Of a stretch of DNA of 6,736 nt, positions 1-5,849 are shown piece by piece. Position 1 is the stretch's first letter; each line of letters starts with the position of its first letter. The position numbers were made by a program, and so were the translations under genes. The DNA is from Acidobacteriota bacterium. Lineage in GTDB: Bacteria > Acidobacteriota > Aminicenantia > Aminicenantales > Saccharicenantaceae. The notes under the pieces were generated by a model that did no database searches, was not told the DNA's origin, and saw nothing but the letters and a program-made list of their open reading frames with translations. Location of the stretch: NCBI GenBank assembly GCA_003476685.1, contig DMVN01000100.1:1-6736 (forward strand), in the 5' to 3' direction.

Positions 1-2
1 AT

Positions 3-860
3 TTTTTTGGCCAGGGCTGGGGGGAGAAGTACAATTACATCAGCCTGCCCCTGGCGGCCGCGCCCGGTGGCGGCAATGCTTTGAACAGCTATTTCCCGAT
101 GCCCTTCAGCCAGGGAGCTCTCATTACCCTGGAAAATCAATCGGACCAGCCCATCGGGGCTTTTTATTACTACATTGATTACGAGCAGCACAAGACCATT
201 CCGGCCGACCTGGGTCGCTTTCATGCCTTCTGGAATCGGGAATTGACCGAACCCGGGCCTGAGGGAGAAAATGAATGGTCAGTTCTGGGACCGCAATCGC
301 CCAACCTGGATGGGGTCCGGAATTATATCATTGCTGATATAGAGGGTAAGGGCCAGTTTGTTGGCATCAATTATTATGTCGATAATCCCTCTCCCATGTG
401 GTACGGCGAGGGCGACGACATGTTCTTCATCGACGGGGAAAAGTGGCCGCCGTCTCTCCACGGTACCGGCACCGAGGACTTTTTCAATTCTTCCTGGAGT
501 CCGAAGGAGATTTACCAGCATCCTTATTTTGGTTACGCCCGGGTTAATAATGAAACCGGCTGGCTGGGCCGGACCCATTGCTACCGCTTTTTCCTGGAGT
601 CCCCCATCACCTTTGAGAAGTCGCTCCGGGCCACTATCGAACATGGCCACAACAATTGCCTGGCCCTGGACCTGGTAACGGTGGCCTACTGGTACCAGAA
701 AGAACCCCACAAGCCCTTTCCAGCCCTGCGGCCGAAACAGGAACGCCAGAACCTGCCGCCAATAGGGGTGGTGGAAATCCACCGCTGGCGCGAAGCCTGG
801 AGACAATCACAGGGTGGTGGCAAGCTCTGGGGCAACGAGAGAAAGGAAGAAAAGAGATAA
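3..860 (+). CDS. DUF2961 family protein, probable GH172 glycoside hydrolase (5' end missing)
   Basis: The frame is open from base 3, so the N-terminus lies beyond the left edge; 285 codons and a TAA stop are present. The TTG at 81 is internal, since conserved residues (FFGQGWGEKY, then a Pro-Gly-Gly-Gly run) precede it. Family marks, in fragment numbering, are the SYFPMPF block at 29-35, a GEGDDMF segment at 135-141, GTGTEDFF at 154-161 and a C-terminal RFFLESPITFEKS strand near 195-207. Known of the family: DUF2961 members include GH172 enzymes (difructose-dianhydride or alpha-D-fructofuranosidase, D-arabinofuranosidase) built from two jelly-roll domains and using a pair of glutamates. I infer that E136 and E158 are the catalytic candidates, from conservation and their roughly 20-residue spacing. 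Family proteins usually have about 350-400 residues, so roughly 80-100 are missing. Substrate and location cannot be read. It converges on the lipid kinase with a 16-bp gap and no visible terminator. Confidence 0.88.
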   Translation, partial: FFGQGWGEKYNYISLPLAAAPGGGNALNSYFPMPFSQGALITLENQSDQPIGAFYYYIDYEQHKTIPADLGRFHAFWNRELTEPGPEGENEWSVLGPQSPNLDGVRNYIIADIEGKGQFVGINYYVDNPSPMWYGEGDDMFFIDGEKWPPSLHGTGTEDFFNSSWSPKEIYQHPYFGYARVNNETGWLGRTHCYRFFLESPITFEKSLRATIEHGHNNCLALDLVTVAYWYQKEPHKPFPALRPKQERQNLPPIGVVEIHRWREAWRQSQGGGKLWGNERKEEKR

Positions 861-876
861 CAAATGGGGGAGAGCC

Positions 877-1872
877 TCAACTGCCAGTAGCCGGTTTTGC
901 TGCCACCGGCTGCTGGTCGACCGGGCTGACATCCTTTCGGACGAGAAAACGGGCCGCCTTTTTCCTGTTGCCCATAACCTTCAGGACTCCCGGCAGGACC
1001 TGGATGTGGACTGAATCGAGCGCTCCCAGGTATTCACCGTTATACTGGACCTCGAGAGCCTGGCCCTTGACCGTAACTTCTCTGGCCTTAAAATGTTTCA
1101 GCTTTCTCTGCATCCAGCCGAAATAGATAAAAGGAAAGAGCAGTATGTAAATAAGGGGTGGCATTTCAAACAGGATGATGTCCAGGTACCCGTCGTCCAG
1201 CTTGGCCTGTGGGGCCACCAGCCAGCTATAACCAAAATAATTGCTGTTGCCGATAACACAGTCCAGAAACCGGCTGGTGACCGTCAGCCGTTCGTACTGG
1301 CGGCCTTTCTGGTCGATGGCCTGACTGAGTTCCAGGACGTTTTCATTCCTCTTGTAGAATAGAAGCTTGCGGGCAGCCAGAAGATGCCCTAGAAGTCCGG
1401 GGATGGTATTCCTGACCTTTTCACCGGTTACAGCCGCGGTCGAGCCGATACTGGCAAAAGCCGCCACCCGGTCTTCAATTTTAATCAGGTCGATGGGGAA
1501 AATATCGCCTTCCTGAATGTACTTTATCGCTCGAAAAGGGTTCCTGGGGATTCCCAGTGATTTTCTGAAGGCATTGCCGCTTCCGAAGGGTATAACCCCG
1601 AAGATCACCTGCTCCTGGCGGCCGGATTCAAAAATGCCCTGCAGAACATCGGCGATGGTTCCGTCCCCGCCGACTGCCACCACCAGGTCGGCCGAGGAGC
1701 AGACCGTCCTGGTCATGGCTACGGTTTCTTCTTTGGTCCGGGGAGTATCGAGACAGCTGCCCGGAAGCCTTTTGACGAGCTCCGCCCTCAGCCGACGGCG
1801 CCTTTTCCAGCGCTTGTTGGCGGCCAGCGGGTTAATAAGGCAAACTATTTTTCGGTCTTTATTATTTTCCAT
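877..1872 (-). CDS. diacylglycerol kinase family lipid kinase (YegS/DgkB-like)
   Basis: This 331-residue protein should phosphorylate a lipid hydroxyl (diacylglycerol or a related lipid) with ATP at the inner face of the membrane. Numbered from the ATG at 1872, it shows the LINP strand (12-15), the nucleotide-binding GGDGT motif (68-72) and the PFGSGNAFRKSLGIP loop (95-109). The KLDDGYLD segment (225-232) is where DgkB-type enzymes hold structural Mg2+ and lid acidic residues. A hydrophobic stretch near 236-252 may sit against the membrane. The usual C-terminal DGE motif reads NGE (278-280), keeping the glutamate. The frame also opens at a TTG at 1941, but that TTG is the first three bases of a TTGACA -35 box, so the ATG inside the transcript is preferred. 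Its Shine-Dalgarno is weak (AGG close to the ATG). The true substrate could instead be a sphingoid base or another lipid; sequence does not settle this. Confidence 0.92.
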   Translation of the reverse strand: MENNKDRKIVCLINPLAANKRWKRRRRLRAELVKRLPGSCLDTPRTKEETVAMTRTVCSSADLVVAVGGDGTIADVLQGIFESGRQEQVIFGVIPFGSGNAFRKSLGIPRNPFRAIKYIQEGDIFPIDLIKIEDRVAAFASIGSTAAVTGEKVRNTIPGLLGHLLAARKLLFYKRNENVLELSQAIDQKGRQYERLTVTSRFLDCVIGNSNYFGYSWLVAPQAKLDDGYLDIILFEMPPLIYILLFPFIYFGWMQRKLKHFKAREVTVKGQALEVQYNGEYLGALDSVHIQVLPGVLKVMGNRKKAARFLVRKDVSPVDQQPVAAKPATGS

Positions 1873-1912
1873 CAGCCTGACAGCGAACCTGAATCCGGAA
1901 TAAAGCTTTTTA

Positions 1913-1941
1913 TTTATATCACGCCACCCGGGCAGTGTCAA
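1913..1941 (-). promoter_or_regulatory. sigma70-type promoter for the lipid kinase
   Basis: On the minus strand a perfect -35 box TTGACA (1936-1941) is followed by exactly 17 bases and a -10 box TATAAA (1913-1918). A start site is expected near 1906, giving a leader of about 33 bases before the ATG at 1872. It makes the lipid kinase an independent transcription unit, separate from the PHP hydrolase gene upstream on the same strand. Confidence 0.8.
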
Positions 1942-2027
1942 AGGATAAGACCGGCTCTGTTCAGGTCCGAAAGGTGCTATCGGGAAGATAATTTGAGAGT
2001 CATGGTCCTGGAGCCAGAGATTTTGCC

Positions 2028-2050
2028 GCAGTAAGTCCGTGGCAGTAAGT
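2028..2050. repeat. 9-bp direct repeat GCAGTAAGT, two copies 14 bp apart
   Basis: GCAGTAAGT occurs at 2028-2036 and again at 2042-2050. The copies lie about 87 bp upstream of the lipid-kinase -35 box, in the spacer between the two minus-strand genes. The arrangement could be a regulator binding site, but the distance is long for classical repression and a chance repeat cannot be excluded. Confidence 0.35.
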
Positions 2051-2087
2051 TGACTCCAGATTTTTAGCCGAATCCGGCCCCGGCCTG

Positions 2088-2112
2088 AAAAAATGCCAGC
2101 GCGGAACCTGGC
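2088..2112 (-). terminator. candidate intrinsic terminator after the PHP hydrolase gene
   Basis: On the minus strand, 32 bases past the TGA at 2144-2146, GCCAG (2108-2112) can pair with CTGGC (2095-2099) across an 8-base loop. The stem is followed by A and then six T residues (2088-2093). The stem is short (5 bp) but GC-rich. The same GCCAG also takes part in an alternative, overlapping 6-bp hairpin at 2108-2122 (CTGGCT, GTA loop, AGCCAG), so the two structures exclude each other. Confidence 0.55.
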
Positions 2113-2143
2113 TTACAGCCAGTAGCCCCGGCCCGCTGCCAGG

Positions 2144-4639
2144 TCATTTTTTCTCAGCGACCACTTCCTGTGGCTCTAACTTCTCTATTTTTTTCGGACG
2201 GGGAGCATCAAACTTCCCGTTGCCGTCAAAGTCTACGAAAACCGGGTTGGTCAGAGCATAGGGCAGGGCGGCCTCTTCCGGCTGTCCGGTTCTGGCCGGC
2301 TGCTGCACCACGGGATACAGGGATTTCTGTCCGGATACTTCCACCACCAGGTAGGAATCGGCTGATAATTCTATGTCCAGTTTCTTGTCGAATTTCACCG
2401 GTTCAACGGCCGGGGTGGTGACCGGGAAGGTTATTTTCCTTTCCCCGTTGACGATGACCCGAACTTCATGGATGTCTATCCAGGGAGCTGATTGAACCCG
2501 GATTCTGGCCCTGACCTTTCCGTCCCGGTCGGTCACGGTGTCGCCCGGCTGATATTGGCCGTTGATCGTGAATTCCACCAGAGGACCGTTGCTGACAAAA
2601 GATTGGCCTTTTTTAAGCGCTGAGGCCAGCTCTTCCCAGGTAAATTCAGGCAATTTTTTGGGGAGACGGACAAATACCCGGGAATAACCCGGTTCACCCC
2701 CGTCGGCTCCGTGGGAATCAGAAGAGCCGACTGCCGGGAAGAAGTATCCTTTATTCAGAAGATTAAGCCAGTCGGCCACCGCCTGGTCATTTCCCCGGTG
2801 AAAACTGGCTCCGTTCATCACTTCCACCAGGTCAAAGGTTAAGACCAGGTTGCCGGTTGCCGAATCGGCTTTTTTCGGGTCGAGGCCGATGTTCTCAAAA
2901 TAGCCCAGGTTTCCGGCTCGGGGGTGATTCAGCTGCAACAGGGAAGCCGGGTTCTTCTTCTGACAGGCCTGGAACAGCTCTTCCACCCGCTCAAATGCCG
3001 GGATGATGGCCCCCCGGGTTTTTTCTTCAGGTTTGATGGCCACCGGGTAATTGTTGAAGTGAAGGTAATTGTTTAGTGGGGTGACCTCGACTCCAGGAAA
3101 TACCCGGAGGTAGTTGGCCAGGCCCAGCCGGACCAGCTCCGGCTGATAATCGGTCACGAAATTGTGGTCGGTGGCGATGGCTGCATCCAGGTTTTCAGCC
3201 ACGATCGACTTCAGCCTCTCGGCCACACTCAAGGTGCCGTCAGAATTGATGGTGTGAAGATGGGGGTCAACAGAAATGTAGCCTTTAAGATTGACGGCTT
3301 TCTCCAGCTTAAAAGTGATTTCCTGCTTCTGGCCGGCCAGGACTTCCACCACCCGGCGGTCATTGGTATAGAGCGGTCCGTGGGAAGCGCTCAGCAGGTA
3401 GCGCCCGGCCGCCAGCTCAATTTCCAGGGGTTGGGGATGGGTATAGACTGAGTTCTTGAATCTTTCCCAGCTGCGGCCGCTCAGAACCGGATTTTCCGGG
3501 GCAAAATAAGGAGTCCTGGTTCCTTCCAGACCGAAGACGGAAATTTTGCCCGGCAGGGGCTTTCCCTTCCTGTCTACCAGGTTGAGCTTCAGGCGTCCGC
3601 CGGCCGGGCCAACCAGTTCAAACTTTCTGTCTTCATTCCGGCTGACCCTGACAGTCTTCTCCACTATCGCCGGGAACAGGTGGCCCCGCAGACGGTAGGT
3701 TCCCTCCGGCAGCAGAATATTCAACTGGCCTTCTCCCTGGTGATAGGCCCTGAAAAAAACGGAAGAGGACACCACCTCCTCCACCACGATTTCCGCCGGT
3801 GCGGACTGGTTATTCTCCAGGCTGATTTCCACCGGAAGGACTTCCTTTTTCAAAAGGGAATAGATGTCGGACAGGAGGCCGGCGGCTTCCTTCCTGACCA
3901 GGAGCACATAATTAAATTCCACGGTCTGACCGGGAAGAAGTCGTGCGGGCAGCTCGGCCGGCTGGCTGCCCAGGTTGACCCAGCCCAGGTAAAGATTTTT
4001 CTTCTGGTAAACCCGGAAGTTAAACCCGGGAAAGTATTTTTGGTGGTAGGGATTAAAGTGGTAGGCATGCAGAGCATTGAAATAAACAGAAAGAGCCAGG
4101 TTATCAATGGGTACCTGGCCGGAGTTGCGGAAGGCAGCCTTAATGAGGACCTGGCCTTTTTCCGGGGGTATGGTGTATACGGTCTTAATATCTGCCTTTT
4201 CCCCTTTCCGCCCGCTAAAATCTGCTTTCAATTCGATAACCAGAGGAGCTCCCTTGGTCCGGGTCTGAGAAGTCCTGGCTATGGTATAAGCCGGGTAATA
4301 ATAATCAAACCCGGTTCTAACCTGAAGCTGTCCGGCAACGAGGGCGTTGCCCGAAGGAGAATCGGCCGGAACCAGGGCCAGTAGGGCTCCCCGGCCATCT
4401 GGCAGTGGATAATAATTTATCGCCGGGAAATCCCGTGATTCAACTCCGAGAAGGTACAGGAATCGACCGTCATTAATCAGGAAATCCCCGCTTCTGGCCA
4501 GGGCGGCCAGGTCTCCGGGGAGTAAACCTGGCTCGGTTATTTTTTTTAGCTCCACCGCCGCCTGGAGTCCTGCGGCTATCAGCAGAATGAAGATGAAGGC
4601 TATCAGCCTGGCTATTATTTTTTTATTAGACCGCTTCAT
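2144..4639 (-). CDS. exported CehA/McbA family PHP-domain metallohydrolase
   Basis: This is an 831-residue protein counted from the ATG at 4639. That start is chosen because GGAGGT lies 4 bases upstream and a signal peptide begins there: basic KRSNKK, a hydrophobic core around 12-24, and probable cleavage after the LQA at 25-27. A longer frame starting at 4666 would bury the signal and overlap a candidate -10 box. Residues about 30-450 look like beta-sandwich and carboxypeptidase-regulatory-like domains. The PHP metal site follows: DPHLHTINSDG (458-468; H460, H462, D467), TDHN (490-493), GVEVT (516-520; E518), H527, NHPRAG (571-576; H572) and GSSDSHG (638-644; D641, H643). A C-terminal beta region ends in ALTNPVFVDFDGNGKFD, common in this family and resembling a Ca-binding loop. 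PHP enzymes hydrolyse ester or phosphoester bonds with two or three metal ions; CehA is a carbaryl hydrolase. The substrate here is unknown and the site is outside the cytoplasm. Confidence 0.9.
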   Translation of the reverse strand: MKRSNKKIIARLIAFIFILLIAAGLQAAVELKKITEPGLLPGDLAALARSGDFLINDGRFLYLLGVESRDFPAINYYPLPDGRGALLALVPADSPSGNALVAGQLQVRTGFDYYYPAYTIARTSQTRTKGAPLVIELKADFSGRKGEKADIKTVYTIPPEKGQVLIKAAFRNSGQVPIDNLALSVYFNALHAYHFNPYHQKYFPGFNFRVYQKKNLYLGWVNLGSQPAELPARLLPGQTVEFNYVLLVRKEAAGLLSDIYSLLKKEVLPVEISLENNQSAPAEIVVEEVVSSSVFFRAYHQGEGQLNILLPEGTYRLRGHLFPAIVEKTVRVSRNEDRKFELVGPAGGRLKLNLVDRKGKPLPGKISVFGLEGTRTPYFAPENPVLSGRSWERFKNSVYTHPQPLEIELAAGRYLLSASHGPLYTNDRRVVEVLAGQKQEITFKLEKAVNLKGYISVDPHLHTINSDGTLSVAERLKSIVAENLDAAIATDHNFVTDYQPELVRLGLANYLRVFPGVEVTPLNNYLHFNNYPVAIKPEEKTRGAIIPAFERVEELFQACQKKNPASLLQLNHPRAGNLGYFENIGLDPKKADSATGNLVLTFDLVEVMNGASFHRGNDQAVADWLNLLNKGYFFPAVGSSDSHGADGGEPGYSRVFVRLPKKLPEFTWEELASALKKGQSFVSNGPLVEFTINGQYQPGDTVTDRDGKVRARIRVQSAPWIDIHEVRVIVNGERKITFPVTTPAVEPVKFDKKLDIELSADSYLVVEVSGQKSLYPVVQQPARTGQPEEAALPYALTNPVFVDFDGNGKFDAPRPKKIEKLEPQEVVAEKK

Positions 4640-4643
4640 GACC

Positions 4644-4649
4644 ACCTCC
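4644..4649 (-). promoter_or_regulatory. strong Shine-Dalgarno that fixes the PHP hydrolase start
   Basis: Read on the minus strand the site is GGAGGT, separated by 4 bases from the ATG at 4639. The in-frame upstream ATG at 4666 has nothing comparable and would add nine residues in front of the basic n-region of the signal peptide. This supports 4639 as the true start. Confidence 0.8.
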
Positions 4650-4664
4650 GTTAAAATCTCTAAC

Positions 4665-4673
4665 ATCTTAACA
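4665..4673 (-). promoter_or_regulatory. candidate extended -10 promoter for the PHP hydrolase gene
   Basis: On the minus strand TGTTAAGAT fits the extended -10 pattern TGnTAnnnT (TAAGAT matches 4 of 6 of TATAAT). The expected start of transcription is near 4658, leaving a leader of about 20 bases with the GGAGGT ribosome site. No convincing -35 is present at 17 bp, only a weak TAGACG at a short spacing. The region is AT-rich compared with the flanking genes. Confidence 0.4.
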
Positions 4674-4712
4674 AAAATTGCCTTCGTCTAAAATTTATTT
4701 TTGGTTAAAAAA

Positions 4713-4721
4713 TGATAAAAT
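4713..4721 (+). promoter_or_regulatory. candidate extended -10 promoter for the acetyltransferase gene
   Basis: TGATAAAAT matches the extended -10 pattern TGnTATAAT with one mismatch in the hexamer. Transcription would begin near 4728, about 3 bases before the ATG at 4731, so the mRNA would be nearly leaderless. That agrees with the lack of a Shine-Dalgarno before this gene. No good -35 is seen. Confidence 0.45.
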
Positions 4722-4730
4722 TAAACCGCC

Positions 4731-5705
4731 ATGAACCGGCTACCAGAAAAAATCATCAGGGTTAAGGATAAAAGGTTTCTTTTGCGAGTGGAAGATAGCG
4801 GACAGGCGGCTGATTACCAGAAGTATGAAGACCTGCGCCAGGCCGTCTGGCAGTTTTCTGAAGACCACCTGGCCGGAACCCGGAACCTGATGTGCGAGAA
4901 CTTTCTGCACGAGGGCAGCAGTCTTTTCCTGGGAGTGTTTGAGGAAGATGAACGCGGTCGGTTCCTTACGGACGGGAAGCACCTGGTCGGCTTCAGTTAT
5001 GGTTTTGTCGGCCTGAAAGACAAATCACTGGGTTTTGACCAGCCGGGAAATCTCTGGTTTTATTCTCAATTTCTGGGAGTCCGGCCCGACCGTCTTAATT
5101 ATGGCCTGGGTCTCCAGCTCAAAGAGTTTCAGAAAGAAGTGCTGCTGGGGATTTTCCATCTGGAGACCGTGGTCTGCACCTATGACCCGCTGACCGCAGT
5201 TAATGCTTACCGCAACGTCCGTCATTTCGGGATGACGGTTCTGGAGTACCGGGTGGCGCCCTATGGAGAATACGGCGGCCGCCTGAACCGCCGCGATGTG
5301 CCCTCCGACCGCTTTTTCATGAGCTGGGACCTGAAAAAAGAGCACCGGCCGCTGGTTCCCGACCATCAGGTTAAAGATTATCTCGAACGCTGGCCGCGGG
5401 CCATTCAAATGCAATACCGGTGGCTTGAAACAGAAAAAGGGTCAGCCCGGCTGGAGGTGGCTGAGCAGGCGGTCATTAACCTGCACGATGAATTTATCCT
5501 GGTGCCGGTGCCGGCTGATTTTTACCTGATGCTTAACCTGACTGAGGTCGAGGAGGCGGAGATCCGCCGCCTGCCGCTCAACTGGCGGCTGCAGTCCAGG
5601 GAAGTTTTCCAGCATTATTTTCTGCGGGGTTATCAGGTGGTTGACTTCCTGAAGCCCGAAGAACCCGGGTGCCCGAGCTGTTACCTGTTGAGGGCCGGTA
5701 GCTGA
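4731..5705 (+). CDS. GNAT superfamily acetyltransferase, COG3375-like
   Basis: This 324-residue protein resembles the COG3375 group of GNAT-type acyltransferases, cytosolic enzymes expected to move an acetyl group from acetyl-CoA to an amine; no substrate is established. The acetyl-CoA loop is seen at 114-127 (FLGVRPDRLNYGLG, an RxxGxG-type pyrophosphate-binding motif R121-G125-G127) followed by the helix LKEFQKEVLLG. The block TYDPLTAVNAYRNVRHFG (150-167) is the GNAT motif-B region, with the group's DPL...NA..N pattern. Further conserved-looking pieces are YGEYGGRLN (178-186) and the PSDRFFMSW segment (191-199). Residues about 205-324 form a C-terminal part I cannot assign. An in-frame TAA at 4722-4724 means 4731 is the earliest possible start; it has no Shine-Dalgarno. 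The gene is divergent from the PHP hydrolase and may share its control region. There is no signal peptide or membrane segment. Confidence 0.85.
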   Translation: MNRLPEKIIRVKDKRFLLRVEDSGQAADYQKYEDLRQAVWQFSEDHLAGTRNLMCENFLHEGSSLFLGVFEEDERGRFLTDGKHLVGFSYGFVGLKDKSLGFDQPGNLWFYSQFLGVRPDRLNYGLGLQLKEFQKEVLLGIFHLETVVCTYDPLTAVNAYRNVRHFGMTVLEYRVAPYGEYGGRLNRRDVPSDRFFMSWDLKKEHRPLVPDHQVKDYLERWPRAIQMQYRWLETEKGSARLEVAEQAVINLHDEFILVPVPADFYLMLNLTEVEEAEIRRLPLNWRLQSREVFQHYFLRGYQVVDFLKPEEPGCPSCYLLRAGS

Positions 5706-5745
5706 CCTTTCCCGGAAAAAAATTATGCCGGCCTCGGCCCGGCTC

Positions 5746-5754
5746 TGGTATAAT
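5746..5754 (+). promoter_or_regulatory. extended -10 promoter upstream of the dipeptidase gene
   Basis: TGGTATAAT is a perfect extended -10 element (TATAAT at 5749-5754 preceded by TGn). No good -35 is seen, which such promoters tolerate. The expected start near 5761 leaves a leader of about 89 bases before the dipeptidase ATG, long enough to hold the small reading frame and hairpin described separately. It implies transcription apart from the acetyltransferase gene ending at 5705. Confidence 0.7.
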
Positions 5755-5800
5755 CAGTTTCTTTGGTTGGGCCCTGAAGACCTTGCAGGGTCGGAGTAGA

Positions 5801-5839
5801 ATGGAAGTGATTTACCGGGCTAATTTCCAGCCCGATTGA
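5801..5839 (+). CDS. possible 12-codon leader peptide upstream of the dipeptidase
   Basis: ATG at 5801 opens a 12-residue frame, MEVIYRANFQPD, ending in TGA at 5837-5839. A GGAG Shine-Dalgarno (5793-5796) sits 4 bases before the ATG, good spacing. The TGA overlaps the first base of the dipeptidase ribosome site (AAAGGA, 5839-5844), and only 10 bases separate this stop from the dipeptidase ATG. A hairpin at 5816-5834 lies inside the frame. No run of one amino acid suggests a classical attenuator. Translation is not proven; a frame this short can arise by chance. Confidence 0.3.
   Translation: MEVIYRANFQPD
5816..5834 (+). other. hairpin in the dipeptidase leader RNA
   Basis: CGGGCT (5816-5821) pairs perfectly with AGCCCG (5829-5834) around a 7-base loop, ending 4 bases before the GAAAGGA ribosome-site region. 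There is no T run after it, so it is not an intrinsic terminator. A second weaker stem, CCCTG (5772-5776) with CAGGG (5786-5790), lies nearer the predicted transcript start. Together they make the leader a structured RNA of unknown role. Confidence 0.45.
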
Positions 5840-5849
5840 AAGGATAGTC

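Noticed and set aside
279..806. 175-codon open frame on the minus strand
   Set aside because: It is antisense to the DUF2961 gene, which carries clear family motifs in the plus frame.
2002..2034. Ten-codon plus-strand frame in the spacer between the two minus-strand genes
   Set aside because: It has no proper ribosome site, no downstream gene on that strand to regulate and no conserved feature.
3680..4384. 234-codon open frame on the plus strand
   Set aside because: It is antisense to the PHP hydrolase, has no recognisable motif and no supported ribosome site.
4712..4765. Small plus-strand frame starting at ATG 4712
   Set aside because: It is 17 codons, overlaps the acetyltransferase start in another frame, has no Shine-Dalgarno, and its ATG lies in the candidate -10 element.
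5721..5743. Possible terminator: GC-rich stem GCCGG/CCGGC next to an A/T tract
   Set aside because: The T run follows the stem only on the minus strand, where no gene ends. On the plus strand it is preceded by A residues and followed by the promoter, so it does not serve the acetyltransferase gene.
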